NCBI RefSeq assembly: GCF_000384315.1
Contig: NZ_ARVW01000001.1
Coordinates: 6,200,157 to 6,264,156, forward strand
Length of the DNA: 64,000 nucleotides
DNA from: Amycolatopsis nigrescens CSC17Ta-90
GTDB taxonomy: Bacteria > Actinomycetota > Actinomycetes > Mycobacteriales > Pseudonocardiaceae
Direction of reading: 5' to 3'
The number at the start of each line of letters is the position of its first letter. The stretch's first letter is position 1. This document shows, one piece after another, positions 8,334-16,417 of the stretch. The position numbers and the translations under genes are program-made. The notes under the pieces are model-generated. The model did not search any database. It was given only the letters and a program-made list of their open reading frames with translations, and was not told where the DNA came from.

Positions 8334-9059
8334 TCAGAACAGGTTCTTGAGGTCTTTGGCGATGTCGTCTTCGTGCTCGCGGTACACCTTCGAGACCTTC
8401 GACGTGCTGACGCCCAGCTTGTGCGCGTTCGACCCGGTCGCCGCGACCTGCCGCCGCAGTGCCTGGCTGAAGCCGCCGAGTGCGGCGGCGAACCCGGTTT
8501 CCCTGCCGATCTTGCCGAAGCTGTCTTCGGCGATGTTGTGCACGGCCCGCACCGTCCGGCCGCCGATTTCCTTCAGCTCACCGGCGATGGCGTCCGCCCG
8601 TTTGGTGTAGGCGCCGAGCGCGTCGGTGTCCACCTGGAACCGGCCTGGCGCCGGACCGCCGTCGCCCTTGGGGTGCTTGCCGCCCTTTTCGGTCACCGCG
8701 TGCGCCGCTTTGCGGGCTGCCCCGAGGTACTTGCGGTAGGCGCCGTTGGTGTAGGTCGACCACGGCCGCCAGTACTTGCCGTGGCTGGAAAGGGCGTAGG
8801 CCACTTTGGCGTTTTCCGCGGGGGAGAACAGCTCCTTGTTGGACTCCAGGTGGAACTGCCGCCGCCGCTCGGGCCCCATCCCGCCCAGCATGTTGATCTG
8901 CCACAGGCCGTATGAGTTGTCCGGGGGAGTCCCGTTGTGCGCGCGGCTGTTCCCGCCCGACTCGGCCAGCGCCACCGCCACCGCCGTGCTCAGCCCCTGG
9001 CCCCGGAACCCGGCTTGGTACGCGTGCTGCGCGATCTGCTCCGCCGTCAGCTTGCTCAT
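8334..9059 (-). CDS. lysozyme-like transglycosylase fused to EspC/ESX-like domain
   Basis: This 241-residue protein carries an N-terminal lysozyme/SLT-like domain, residues 1-115, with the catalytic Glu at E33 in 'ALAESGGNSRAHNG' and 'SYGLWQINM' following. A short Gly/Pro linker leads to a C-terminal helical domain (about 140-241, 'VDTDALGAYTKRADAIAGEL') of the EspC / ESX-secretion-associated type. The ATG at 9059 was preferred over an upstream in-frame codon because 'MSKLTAEQIAQHAYQAGF' is the natural domain start. It leads a four-gene minus-strand operon. The domain order is the reverse of the CHAP protein downstream. Confidence 0.78.
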   Translation of the reverse strand: MSKLTAEQIAQHAYQAGFRGQGLSTAVAVALAESGGNSRAHNGTPPDNSYGLWQINMLGGMGPERRRQFHLESNKELFSPAENAKVAYALSSHGKYWRPWSTYTNGAYRKYLGAARKAAHAVTEKGGKHPKGDGGPAPGRFQVDTDALGAYTKRADAIAGELKEIGGRTVRAVHNIAEDSFGKIGRETGFAAALGGFSQALRRQVAATGSNAHKLGVSTSKVSKVYREHEDDIAKDLKNLF

Positions 9060-9150
9060 ACGGCCAGCGTCGCCCCGCCGCCGGCCTTCCCTCCACCCCC
9101 ACTGCACACGCCGTCACACCCACTGCTCAAACGCGCACGTCCCCCAACGT

Positions 9151-9199
9151 CGTGAAGGGCACCTTGCCTACCTTCAACGTAGGCAAGGTGCCCTTCACG
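9151..9199. repeat. dispersed hairpin repeat, copy 1 (likely terminator)
   Basis: A perfect 21-bp inverted repeat with a 7-base loop (CTTCAAC). The core TGAAGGGCACCTTGCCTAC recurs at 18683-18737 and 28142-28196. It lies 10 bases past the end of the minus-strand acyl-CoA synthetase gene and before the transglycosylase gene. It probably ends the synthetase transcript, although there is no T-run. Confidence 0.75.
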
Positions 9200-9208
9200 G
9201 ACGAGGGG

Positions 9209-11038
9209 CTACTTGCCGTAGAGGGCCTCGATGTCGGTGGCGTAGTTCTTGTTCACCACGTTGCGCTTGAGCTTCATGCTCGGCGTGACCTCGCCGCCCG
9301 CCTCGGTGAAGTCCCTGGCGAGAATGGTGAACTTCTTGATCGACTCGGCGTGCGACACCTGCTTGTTCGCCTCGTCCACCGCGGCCTGGATCTCCGCGCG
9401 CAGCTGCTCGTCGTCGGCGAGGTCGGCCACGGTCGCGCTCTCCGGCTTGCCGTGCTGGCTCTTCCAGGACGGGAAGAACTCGTCGTCGATGGTGATCAGC
9501 GCGCCGATGAACGGCCGCTGGTCGCCGACCACCATGGCCTGGCTGATCACCGGATGCGCCTTGAGGCTGTCCTCCAGACCGGCCGGGGCGACGTTCTTGC
9601 CGCCCGCGGTCACGATGATCTCCTTCTTCCTGCCGGTGATCTTGAGGAACCCGTCGCCGTCGATCTCGCCGAGGTCGCCGGTGTGGAACCAGCCGTCCTC
9701 CAGCGCCTCCGCGGTGGCCTGCTCGTTGTTGAAGTAGCCGCCGAACACCACCGGGCCCTTGAGCAGCACCTCGCCGTCGTCCGCGATCCGCACCGACGTG
9801 CCCGCGACCGGCTTGCCCACGGTGCCGACCCGGAAGGCGCGTTCGGTGTTCACGTTCGCCGCGGCCGAGGTCTCGGTCAGCCCGTAGCCCTCGAACACCG
9901 GCACGCCGATGCCGCGGAAGAAGTGCGCCAGCCTGGCGCCGAGCGGCGCCCCGCCGGAAACCGCCGCCACGCAGCGGCCGCCGAGCGCGGCGCGCAGCTT
10001 GCTGTAGACCAGCTTGTCGAACAGCGCGTGCTTGATCTTGAGCCCGAGCCCGGCGCCACCGGCCGAGCCGTCGGTGGCCTGGCTGTATTCCACGGCCGTG
10101 GCCTCGGCGGCGTCGAAGATCTTGCCCTTGCCCTCGCTGTGCGCCTTCTGCTTCGCGCCGTTGTAGACCTTCTCGAACACGCGCGGCACGGCCACCACGA
10201 AGGTCGGCCGGAAGGTGCCGAGGTCGGCGACCAGGTTCTTCACGTCCGGGGTGTGCCCGAGGGTGACCCTGGCGGTGAGCGCGGTGACCGCGATCGCGCG
10301 GGCCAGGATGTGCGCCAGCGGCAGGAACACCAGCAGCGAGTTGCCCTGCTCCATCAGCTGCGGGAACGCCTCGATGTCGGCGCGGATCTCGGCCAGCAGG
10401 TTCCGGTGGCTCAGCTCGACGCCCTTGGGCCGCCCGGTGGTGCCGGAGGTGTAGACCACGGTGGCCAGCTGGTCCGCCCGCACCGAGCGGCGGCGCTCGT
10501 GCACCTCGTCGTCGGTGATCGCGGTACCGGACGCGGTGAGCGACTTCACCGCCGCCGACTCGCCGGCCCCCTCGATCTGGAAGGTGTGCGCCAGCCCGGT
10601 CAGCCTGCCGCGCACCTCTTCCAGGGTGGCCAGGTGGCCGTCGGTCTCCACGAAGACGGCCTTGGCCGCGGAGTCGGAGAGGATCCAGTGCACCTGCTCC
10701 GCCGAGGAGGTGTCGTAGATCGGCACGGTGACCGCGCCGGCCGCCCAGATCGCGAAGTCGATCAGCGTCCACTCGTAGCGGGTCTTGGACATCAGGCCGA
10801 CCCGGTCGCCCTGGCCGATCCCGGCCGCGAGCAGGCCCTTGGTCACGCCGAGCACCTGGTCGGCGAACTCGCGCGCGGTGACGTCCAGCCAGGAGCCGTC
10901 CACCTGCCGGCGGAAGCTGACGACGTCGCCGAAGCGCTCTGCGTTCGCCCAGACGACGTCCGCGAGGTTCTCGTCGTCGGACACCGGCCGTCCCGCCGGA
11001 GCGCTGTATTCCCGCACGTGAACCTCCATGTTCAACAA
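9209..11038 (-). CDS. long-chain fatty-acid--CoA ligase, FadD15-type
   Basis: This 609-residue enzyme of the adenylate-forming (ANL) family activates a long-chain fatty acid to acyl-AMP and then acyl-CoA. Visible motifs are the P-loop-like 'VVYTSGTTGRPKGVELSH' (about residues 190-207), 'GYGLTETSA' (about 362-370), 'WFHTGDLGEIDGDGFLKITG' (about 445) and 'RKKEIIVTAGGKNVAP'. The C-terminal lysine lies in 'EVTPSMKLKRN'. Length and motif order match bacterial FadD15 proteins. The annotated ATG at 11038 has an in-frame ATG three codons later and GTG codons before 'REYS', so the exact start is uncertain by a few residues. It is divergent from the SRPBCC gene. Confidence 0.9.
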   Translation of the reverse strand: MLNMEVHVREYSAPAGRPVSDDENLADVVWANAERFGDVVSFRRQVDGSWLDVTAREFADQVLGVTKGLLAAGIGQGDRVGLMSKTRYEWTLIDFAIWAAGAVTVPIYDTSSAEQVHWILSDSAAKAVFVETDGHLATLEEVRGRLTGLAHTFQIEGAGESAAVKSLTASGTAITDDEVHERRRSVRADQLATVVYTSGTTGRPKGVELSHRNLLAEIRADIEAFPQLMEQGNSLLVFLPLAHILARAIAVTALTARVTLGHTPDVKNLVADLGTFRPTFVVAVPRVFEKVYNGAKQKAHSEGKGKIFDAAEATAVEYSQATDGSAGGAGLGLKIKHALFDKLVYSKLRAALGGRCVAAVSGGAPLGARLAHFFRGIGVPVFEGYGLTETSAAANVNTERAFRVGTVGKPVAGTSVRIADDGEVLLKGPVVFGGYFNNEQATAEALEDGWFHTGDLGEIDGDGFLKITGRKKEIIVTAGGKNVAPAGLEDSLKAHPVISQAMVVGDQRPFIGALITIDDEFFPSWKSQHGKPESATVADLADDEQLRAEIQAAVDEANKQVSHAESIKKFTILARDFTEAGGEVTPSMKLKRNVVNKNYATDIEALYGK

Positions 11039-11133
11039 AGGCGACGCAGTTACTCGCCGGTTACCTAGCTGCCGCTCACCCTAAGACCATGCTGGTCACC
11101 CGGCGAGAGCACGGGCATGTCATTCTGCATAAC

Positions 11134-11562
11134 GTGTCCGTTTCGAACCAGGCGCCACCCGTGCTCGACATCGTCGACGAGACCTTCCTGGCGGTACCGG
11201 CGAGCACCGTCGCGGCGGCTTTCGCAGACCCGGCGGCGTGGACCCGCTACTGGCCGGATCTCGTGCTCGAGGTGTACACCGACCGCGGCGACGAGGGCCT
11301 GCGCTGGACCGTGCGCGGGGCGCTGGTCGGCACCATGGAGATCTGGCTGGAGCCGGTGCTGGACGGCACGGTGCTGCACTACTTCCTCCGCGCCAGCCCA
11401 GCGGCCCCGTCCGGGCTGGCGCTGGAACTGCGGCCACGTGATCTTCGTCGCGAGTTCGACCGGCGGGCCAGGGCGGCCAAGGGCATCGCACTCGACCTGA
11501 AGGAGATCCTCGAGGACGGCCGCGAGCCGGGGGTGCCGCCACGCGGGACGGCGGATCAGTAG
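11134..11562 (+). CDS. SRPBCC-fold protein
   Basis: This 142-residue protein has the START-like/SRPBCC pattern: 'DETFLAVPASTVAAAFADPAAW' style N-terminal strand-helix, then a run of beta strands and a long C-terminal helix ('FDRRARAAKGIALDLKEIL'). Such proteins bind hydrophobic ligands. The GTG at 11134 was chosen because the domain begins within 12 residues of it; an in-frame ATG at 11089 would add 15 residues. The gene is divergent from the FadD15-type ligase and leads a plus-strand series. A second SRPBCC protein lies two genes downstream. The ligand is unknown. Confidence 0.7.
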   Translation: MSVSNQAPPVLDIVDETFLAVPASTVAAAFADPAAWTRYWPDLVLEVYTDRGDEGLRWTVRGALVGTMEIWLEPVLDGTVLHYFLRASPAAPSGLALELRPRDLRREFDRRARAAKGIALDLKEILEDGREPGVPPRGTADQ

Positions 11563-11572
11563 GCTGGTTGAC

Positions 11573-12361
11573 GTGCGGGTTCATGTCGTCTCTGACGTCC
11601 ACGGAAACGCCGAGGCGCTCGCTCGTGCGGGTGACGGCGCCGACGCGCTGATCGTGCTGGGGGATCTGCTCGACTTCGTCGACTACCGCGAGCACCACCG
11701 GGGCATCCTCGGCGCGCTGTTCGGGCCGGAGAAGGTCGGTGAGTTCGCCAGGCTCCGCCGCGAGGGCACCCGCGACGAGACCATCACCTACTCGCGGTCG
11801 CTGTGGGCCAGCCTCGAGGACCCGGAAAGCGCCGTGGACGAGGCCATCCGGGAGCAGTACGCCACCCTGTTCGGCGCGATGACCGCGCCCACCTACGCCA
11901 CCCCCGGCAATGTGGACACCCCCGCGCTGTGGCCGGAGTTCGCCGGTGACGGGATCCGGATGCTGGACGGTGAGGCTGCCGAAATCGGTGGCCTGCGGTT
12001 CGGCTTCGTCGGCGGCGCGCTGCTGCCGGACGGGGTGCAGCCGCGCCGTGGCGGGGTCTGGCATCCCTACCTGCGCACCAGGGACGACTTCGACGCCTCG
12101 GTCGGCCTGCTCAAGGACATCGACGTGCTGTGCAGCCACATCCCGCCGGCCCTGCCCGAGCTGACCTACGACGTGGTGGCGCGGCGGTCCGAGCTTGGCT
12201 CGGCTTCGCTGCGCGCGCTGATCACCGAGCAGCGGCCGCGCTGGTCGGTGTTCGGGCACGTGCACCAGCCGCTGTCCCCGCGTGCGCGGCTTGGCCGGAC
12301 CGAGTGCCGCAACGTCGGCCATTTCAAGGAGACCGGGCAGCCGTACGTGCTGCGCTGGTGA
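11573..12361 (+). CDS. metallophosphoesterase
   Basis: This 262-residue protein has all metal-binding signatures of the calcineurin-like superfamily: 'SDVHGN' (residues 7-12), 'GDLLDF' (about 31-36), 'TPGNVDTP' (about 107-114) and 'GHVHQP' near residue 228. The superfamily hydrolyses phosphomono- or phosphodiesters using two metal ions; the substrate here is not evident. The GTG start is 10 bases after the preceding stop and begins directly with the first strand of the fold. It sits in a same-direction run with SRPBCC and ArsA-like genes. Confidence 0.85.
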   Translation: MRVHVVSDVHGNAEALARAGDGADALIVLGDLLDFVDYREHHRGILGALFGPEKVGEFARLRREGTRDETITYSRSLWASLEDPESAVDEAIREQYATLFGAMTAPTYATPGNVDTPALWPEFAGDGIRMLDGEAAEIGGLRFGFVGGALLPDGVQPRRGGVWHPYLRTRDDFDASVGLLKDIDVLCSHIPPALPELTYDVVARRSELGSASLRALITEQRPRWSVFGHVHQPLSPRARLGRTECRNVGHFKETGQPYVLRW

Positions 12362-12387
12362 CCACTACGGGACGGTAGCCTTTCGTC

Positions 12388-12828
12388 ATGGCCGAGCAGT
12401 CCACGCAGTCCATCGAGGTCGACGCGTCGCCGGAGCGGGTCATGGCGGTCATCGCCGACTTCCCGGCCTACCCGGAATGGGCGAAGCAGGTCCGCGAGAC
12501 CGAGGTGCTCGCCGAGGACGAGGCTGGCCGGGCCAAGCAGGTCAAGCTGACCCTGGACGCGGGTCCGATCAAGGACGTCTACACCCTGGAGTACGACTGG
12601 GCGCCGGACGGGCTCTCGGTCGGCTGGCACCTGGTCAAGGGCCAGATGCAGAAGGCGCAGGACGGTCGCTACCAGCTGGAGCCCCACGGCGGCGGCACGC
12701 TGGTCACCTACACCCTGTCCGTGGAGCTGGTGCTGCCGATGATCGGCATGCTCCGGCGCAAGGCGGAGAAGATGGTCATGGACACTGCGCTGAAGGAGCT
12801 CAAGCGCCGGGTGGAAGGCCAGGGCTGA
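12388..12828 (+). CDS. SRPBCC-fold protein, Rv2185c-like
   Basis: This 146-residue protein resembles the polyketide cyclase/dehydrase-like SRPBCC family. It has the typical opening 'SIEVDASPERVMAVIADFPAYPEW' (given here in part) and ends in a long helix, 'EKMVMDTALKELKRRVEG'. It lies four bases before an ArsA-like ATPase gene. The same pairing is recalled from the mycobacterial Rv2185c-Rv2184c neighbours, which supports orthology. It likely binds a lipid-like ligand; no catalytic residues are identifiable. Confidence 0.8.
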   Translation: MAEQSTQSIEVDASPERVMAVIADFPAYPEWAKQVRETEVLAEDEAGRAKQVKLTLDAGPIKDVYTLEYDWAPDGLSVGWHLVKGQMQKAQDGRYQLEPHGGGTLVTYTLSVELVLPMIGMLRRKAEKMVMDTALKELKRRVEGQG

Positions 12829-12832
12829 CGCC

Positions 12833-13996
12833 GTGCGGATCCTGCTGTTCACCGGCAAGGGGGGCGTCGGCAAGACGACGCTGGCCGCGGCGACCGCCGC
12901 CGGCCTCGCCGCGCACGGCAGGAAGACGCTGGTGGTCTCCACCGACCCGGCACATTCGCTGGCTGACGCGTTCGCCCGCCCGCTGACCGCGGAACCCTCC
13001 GAAGTGGACGGCTGCCTGCACGCCGCGCAGATCGACTCGCGCAGCCTGGTCGACGAGGTGTGGCAGGACCTGCGCGGGCAGCTGCGCGCGGCGTTGTCCG
13101 GCGCCGGGATCGACTCGCTGGACGCCGAAGAGCTAACCGTGTTGCCCGGGGTGGACGAGCTGCTCGCGCTGACCGAGGTGCGGCGGCTGGCCGAGACCGG
13201 GCCGTGGCAGCACGTGGTGGTGGACTGCGGGCCGACCGCGGAGACGCTGCGCCTGCTGTCGCTGCCGGAAGCGGTGTCCGGCTATCTCGGCAGGCTGTTC
13301 GGCCTTCCCGGCAAGCTCGGCGGCCGACGGCGGCAGGACACCGTGGACTCGGTGCGCAAGCTGGCCGCGCACGTCGAGTCGCTGCGCGCGCTGCTCACCG
13401 ATCCCGCGGTGACCACGGTCCGGCTGGTGCTCACCCCGGAGCGGGTGGTGGTGGCCGAAGCCCGCCGCACGCTGAGTTCGCTGGCGCTGCGCGGGATCAG
13501 GGTGGACGGCCTGATCGCGAACCGGCTGATGCCGGCGCCGGGGCTGTGGCGCGGTTCGGCAGCGGGCTGGATGCGCACCCGGCGCAACCAGCAGAACGAG
13601 GTGCTGGCCGAGCTGGCCGCCTCCGGGCTCGCCGAGGGCGCGGTCGCCACGGTCGAGCACCGGGCGGTGGAGCCGGTCGGCCTTCCCGCGCTGCTGGAGA
13701 TCTCGGCCGAGCTGTACCGGGGCACGGATCCGTTGCGCGGCAACGAAAAGGGCGTCGCCCCGCTGTTGCAGGTGGCGGAGACCGAGGACGGCTACCAGCT
13801 GCGGGTGGCGATGCCGCTCGGCCGGGACGCGGCACTGGATCTGGCCAGAGTGGACGATGATCTCGCGGTGACCGTGGACGGTTTCCGGCGGCTGATCGCA
13901 CTGCCCGAACTGCTGCGGCCCTGTCAGATCACCGGCGCGGAGTCCGACGCCCGCGGCCTGCTGGTCTCGCTGAGCGCCGCCGGGAGGAGCCGATGA
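12833..13996 (+). CDS. ArsA/GET3-like ATPase
   Basis: This 387-residue P-loop ATPase of the ArsA/GET3/MinD group starts with the deviant Walker A 'FTGKGGVGKTTLAAATA' at residues 5-21 and has 'VSTDPAHSLADAF' switch I at about 37-49. The C-terminal 85 residues form a small beta-rich, Hsp20-like domain ('YQLRVAMPLGRDAALDL'), a known ArsA-like arrangement in actinobacteria. No arsenical-pump partner is near, so a role in arsenite export is unlikely. A targeting or chaperone role is possible. GTG start; it overlaps the following gene by 4 bases. Confidence 0.85.
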   Translation: MRILLFTGKGGVGKTTLAAATAAGLAAHGRKTLVVSTDPAHSLADAFARPLTAEPSEVDGCLHAAQIDSRSLVDEVWQDLRGQLRAALSGAGIDSLDAEELTVLPGVDELLALTEVRRLAETGPWQHVVVDCGPTAETLRLLSLPEAVSGYLGRLFGLPGKLGGRRRQDTVDSVRKLAAHVESLRALLTDPAVTTVRLVLTPERVVVAEARRTLSSLALRGIRVDGLIANRLMPAPGLWRGSAAGWMRTRRNQQNEVLAELAASGLAEGAVATVEHRAVEPVGLPALLEISAELYRGTDPLRGNEKGVAPLLQVAETEDGYQLRVAMPLGRDAALDLARVDDDLAVTVDGFRRLIALPELLRPCQITGAESDARGLLVSLSAAGRSR

Positions 13997-14463
13997 CCGA
14001 GCAGCAGACCCCGCCGGCCGGTGCGGCGAGCCTGGCCGAGGAGATCCGGCTGCTGGTCGAGATGGTGGTGGAGCGGGCCGCGCCGTGGCTGGACGGGGTG
14101 ATCGCCGCCGGGCACGGTGCCCGGCACCGCAGCGGCGACCAGAACGGCGACCAGAGCGGCGACCAGAACGGCACCGATGCTGAGCCGGAGCCGGATTCGG
14201 CCGCCTGCGGCTGGTGCCCGCTGTGCGCGATCGTGGCCGTGGTGCGCGGCGAGCGGCCGGAGTTCGCGGCCAGGGTGCTGGAACAGGCCGCGCAGCTGGT
14301 CGCCCTGCTGCGCGCGGTGCTGGCCGACCGCTGGGAGCCGGAAGAGGGCGTGCACATGCCCGGTTTCCAGCCCGTGCCCAAGCCGGCCGGGCCCGAGCCG
14401 GGGACCGAGGGGGCACGGGTGCAGCACATCCCCGTCCGCCGCAGCGAGGACTGGGAGCGGTAG
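13993..14463 (+). CDS. conserved hypothetical protein with CxxC pair
   Basis: This 156-residue protein has a long N-terminal amphipathic helix ('LAEEIRLLVEMVVERAAPWL'), a low-complexity stretch made of three in-frame 12-base repeats (GDQN/S units near residues 47-60), a CxxC pair in 'CGWCPLCAI' near residues 74-82 and a second helix rich in Ala/Leu. The C-terminus is proline-rich and acidic. I do not recognise a function. It is coupled to the ArsA-like ATPase upstream by an ATGA overlap and abuts the ROK kinase downstream, and a small partner of the ATPase is a reasonable guess. Confidence 0.75.
   Translation: MTEQQTPPAGAASLAEEIRLLVEMVVERAAPWLDGVIAAGHGARHRSGDQNGDQSGDQNGTDAEPEPDSAACGWCPLCAIVAVVRGERPEFAARVLEQAAQLVALLRAVLADRWEPEEGVHMPGFQPVPKPAGPEPGTEGARVQHIPVRRSEDWER
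14134..14169 (+). repeat. three tandem 12-base repeats inside a gene
   Basis: The unit GGCGACCAG(A/G)(A/G)C is repeated three times without a gap. It encodes Gly-Asp-Gln-Asn/Ser and keeps the reading frame. It could vary in copy number between strains without breaking the protein. Confidence 0.7.
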
Positions 14464-15441
14464 GTGCGGGCGATCGGCATGGACGTCGGCGGGACCAGTG
14501 TGCGGGCCGGCGTCGTGGACGAGCGGGGTTCGCTGCTGGACATCGTCCGGGTGGGCACGCCGAGCAGCGAGAGCGCGCTCGAGGACGCCATCGCGGGGGT
14601 CATCGAGGACCTGCGCAACCGGCACGAGGAGGTGTCCGCGGTAGGGCTGGCGGTGGCCGGGTTCGTTGCGAAGGACCGCCGTTCGGTGATGTTCGCGCCG
14701 CACCTGGCCTGGCGCGCGGCACCGGTCGCGGACCGGATCGGCAAGCGGGTCGGCCTGCCGGTGACCCTGGAGCACGACGCGAACGCGGCCACCGTCGGCG
14801 AGCACCGGTTCGGCGCCGCCCGTGGCGCGCAGGTGGCCGTGCTGGTGGCGCTGGGCACCGGGATCGGTGCGGGCCTGCTGCTGGACGGCCGGATCTACCG
14901 CGGCGCGCACGGTGTCGCCCCGGAACTGGGGCATCTGACCGTGGTGCCCGGCGGCAGGCCGTGCCCGTGCGGCAAGTACGGCTGCTGGGAGCGCTACTGC
15001 AGCGGTACCGCGCTGGCCTCGACCGCGGTCGAGCTGCTGGCGCGGCACCCTGGCCGGTCGACCGTGCTGGCGCGGGAGACCTCCGGTGACCCCGGTTCGG
15101 TGACCGGGCGCCGGGTGGCGAACGCGGCCCGCGACGGCGACCCGATCGCCCAGCGGGCGCTGGGCGAGCTGGCCAAATGGCTCGGCGAGGGGCTGGCGCT
15201 GGTGGCCGACGTGTTCGACCCGGAGATCATGGTGATCGCCGGCGGGGTGTCCGAGTCGGCGCCGCTGTTCCTGGACGAGGCCAGGGAGCACTACCGCGGT
15301 TCGGTCACCGGTGCCGGGCACCGCCCGCTGGCCAGGATCCGCACCGCGCAGCTCGGCGACGACACCGCGATCGTCGGCGCGGCCGCACTGGCCATGGAGT
15401 CCGCCAACTCGGCAGGCGACCCGGTGGGTGTGACGGGGTAA
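14464..15441 (+). CDS. ROK family sugar kinase (glucokinase-like)
   Basis: This 325-residue ROK protein has the N-terminal ATP-binding strand 'GMDVGGTSVRAGVVD', 'LEHDANAATVGEHRFGAARG' with the substrate-side Asp/Asn (about residues 101-120), 'LGTGIGAGLLLDGRIYRG' and the ROK zinc motif 'CPCGKYGCWERY' near residue 172. No N-terminal helix-turn-helix is present, so it is a kinase and not a NagC/XylR repressor. Glucose is the most likely substrate, but other hexoses or amino sugars are possible. The GTG start directly follows the preceding stop codon. Confidence 0.85.
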   Translation: MRAIGMDVGGTSVRAGVVDERGSLLDIVRVGTPSSESALEDAIAGVIEDLRNRHEEVSAVGLAVAGFVAKDRRSVMFAPHLAWRAAPVADRIGKRVGLPVTLEHDANAATVGEHRFGAARGAQVAVLVALGTGIGAGLLLDGRIYRGAHGVAPELGHLTVVPGGRPCPCGKYGCWERYCSGTALASTAVELLARHPGRSTVLARETSGDPGSVTGRRVANAARDGDPIAQRALGELAKWLGEGLALVADVFDPEIMVIAGGVSESAPLFLDEAREHYRGSVTGAGHRPLARIRTAQLGDDTAIVGAAALAMESANSAGDPVGVTG

Positions 15442-15445
15442 CGCG

Positions 15446-16309
15446 ATGGTTCGCGACGACGGCAACGGGTTCGTGCGGTGCGCCTGCGGGAAACGGCACT
15501 GGGGACTGCACGGCGCGGCCGGTCTGCTGCTGACCGATCCGGCGCGCGGGGTGCTGCTGCAGAAGCGGGCCTGGTGGACCCATTACGGCCGGACCTGGGC
15601 GCTGCCCGGCGGTGCGGTGCAGGCGGGGGAGACCCCGTGGCAGGCCGCGATCAGGGAGGCGGGGGAAGAAGCCGCGGTACCTTCGGCCGCCGCCCGCGCC
15701 ACGTCTGAGTCTATTGTGGACCATGGAACCTGGCGCTATACCACCGTTCTCGCCACCACTCGCCACGCGGTGACCGAGCGGGCGGTGAGCATGGAGAGCG
15801 CCGAGCTGCGCTGGGTGCCGCCGGCCGAGGTGGCGGAGCTGCGGCTGCATCCGGATTTCGCGCTGGCCTGGCCGGAGCTGTCCGGGCAGCTGGACCGCGA
15901 GCTGGTGCTGGTGGTGGACGCGGCGAACGTGGTCGGCTCGCGTCCGGACGGCTGGTGGCGCGACCGGGCCGGCGCGGCGGTGAAGCTGCGCGACCGGCTG
16001 GCCGCATTGGGCGAGGCCGGGGTGCGCGACGACGCGGTCGGGGTGCTGGCCGGACCGCAGTGGTCCTGGTGGCCCCGGATCGTCCTGGTGGTGGAGGGAC
16101 AGGCGCGCGGCGTGGCGGCGGTGCCGGGCGTGCAGGTGGTGGCCGCCGAACGCGACGGCGACTCCGAGATCGTCCGGGTGGTGGCGAAGGCCCGCGCGGA
16201 CCGCGCGGGCGACCACGTGCTCGTGGTGACCGCGGACCGGGAGCTGCGCGCCAGGGTGAGCGCCGAAGGTGCCGGTGTGCTTGGCCCGCGTGCCCTGCCG
16301 ATCCGCTGA
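15446..16309 (+). CDS. Nudix hydrolase fused to NYN/PIN-like domain
   Basis: This 287-residue protein begins with 'CACGKRHWGLHGAAGLLL', typical of one actinobacterial Nudix group. Residues 1-145 are the Nudix domain, with the box 'GGAVQAGETPWQAAIREAGEEA' near residues 52-74 (all catalytic Gly/Arg/Glu positions present). The C-terminal 140 residues look like a NYN/PIN-type nuclease domain. Candidate metal ligands are the Asp in 'LVVDAANVVGSRPDGWW' (about 155), the Asp in 'DGDSEIV' and the Asp in 'VVTADRELRARV'. It follows the ROK kinase by four bases. The combination suggests nucleotide or RNA housekeeping; the substrate is unknown. Confidence 0.8.
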   Translation: MVRDDGNGFVRCACGKRHWGLHGAAGLLLTDPARGVLLQKRAWWTHYGRTWALPGGAVQAGETPWQAAIREAGEEAAVPSAAARATSESIVDHGTWRYTTVLATTRHAVTERAVSMESAELRWVPPAEVAELRLHPDFALAWPELSGQLDRELVLVVDAANVVGSRPDGWWRDRAGAAVKLRDRLAALGEAGVRDDAVGVLAGPQWSWWPRIVLVVEGQARGVAAVPGVQVVAAERDGDSEIVRVVAKARADRAGDHVLVVTADRELRARVSAEGAGVLGPRALPIR

Positions 16310-16323
16310 ACGGCGCCATACCA

Positions 16324-16339
16324 ACTGGTCTAGACCTAC
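16324..16339. promoter_or_regulatory. DasR-type box 1 upstream of chitinase
   Basis: ACTGGTCTAGACCTAC matches the core TGGTCTAGACCA of DasR-responsive elements in ten of twelve positions or better. It lies 79 bases before the chitinase start. DasR is the GntR-family amino-sugar regulator of chitinolytic actinomycetes; its gene is not in this window. Confidence 0.7.
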
Positions 16340-16362
16340 ACTGGCAAGAGCGCTACATTGCG

Positions 16363-16380
16363 ATGTGGTCTAGACCACAT
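16363..16380. promoter_or_regulatory. DasR-type box 2 upstream of chitinase
   Basis: ATGTGGTCTAGACCACAT is a perfect 18-bp palindrome containing the exact TGGTCTAGACCA core. It lies 40 bases (centre to centre) downstream of box 1 and 38 bases before the chitinase ATG, where bound protein would block transcription. Confidence 0.8.
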
Positions 16381-16417
16381 TTCGCTCCACTTTCCTTATC
16401 GCGCTTGGGGAGCAGCA

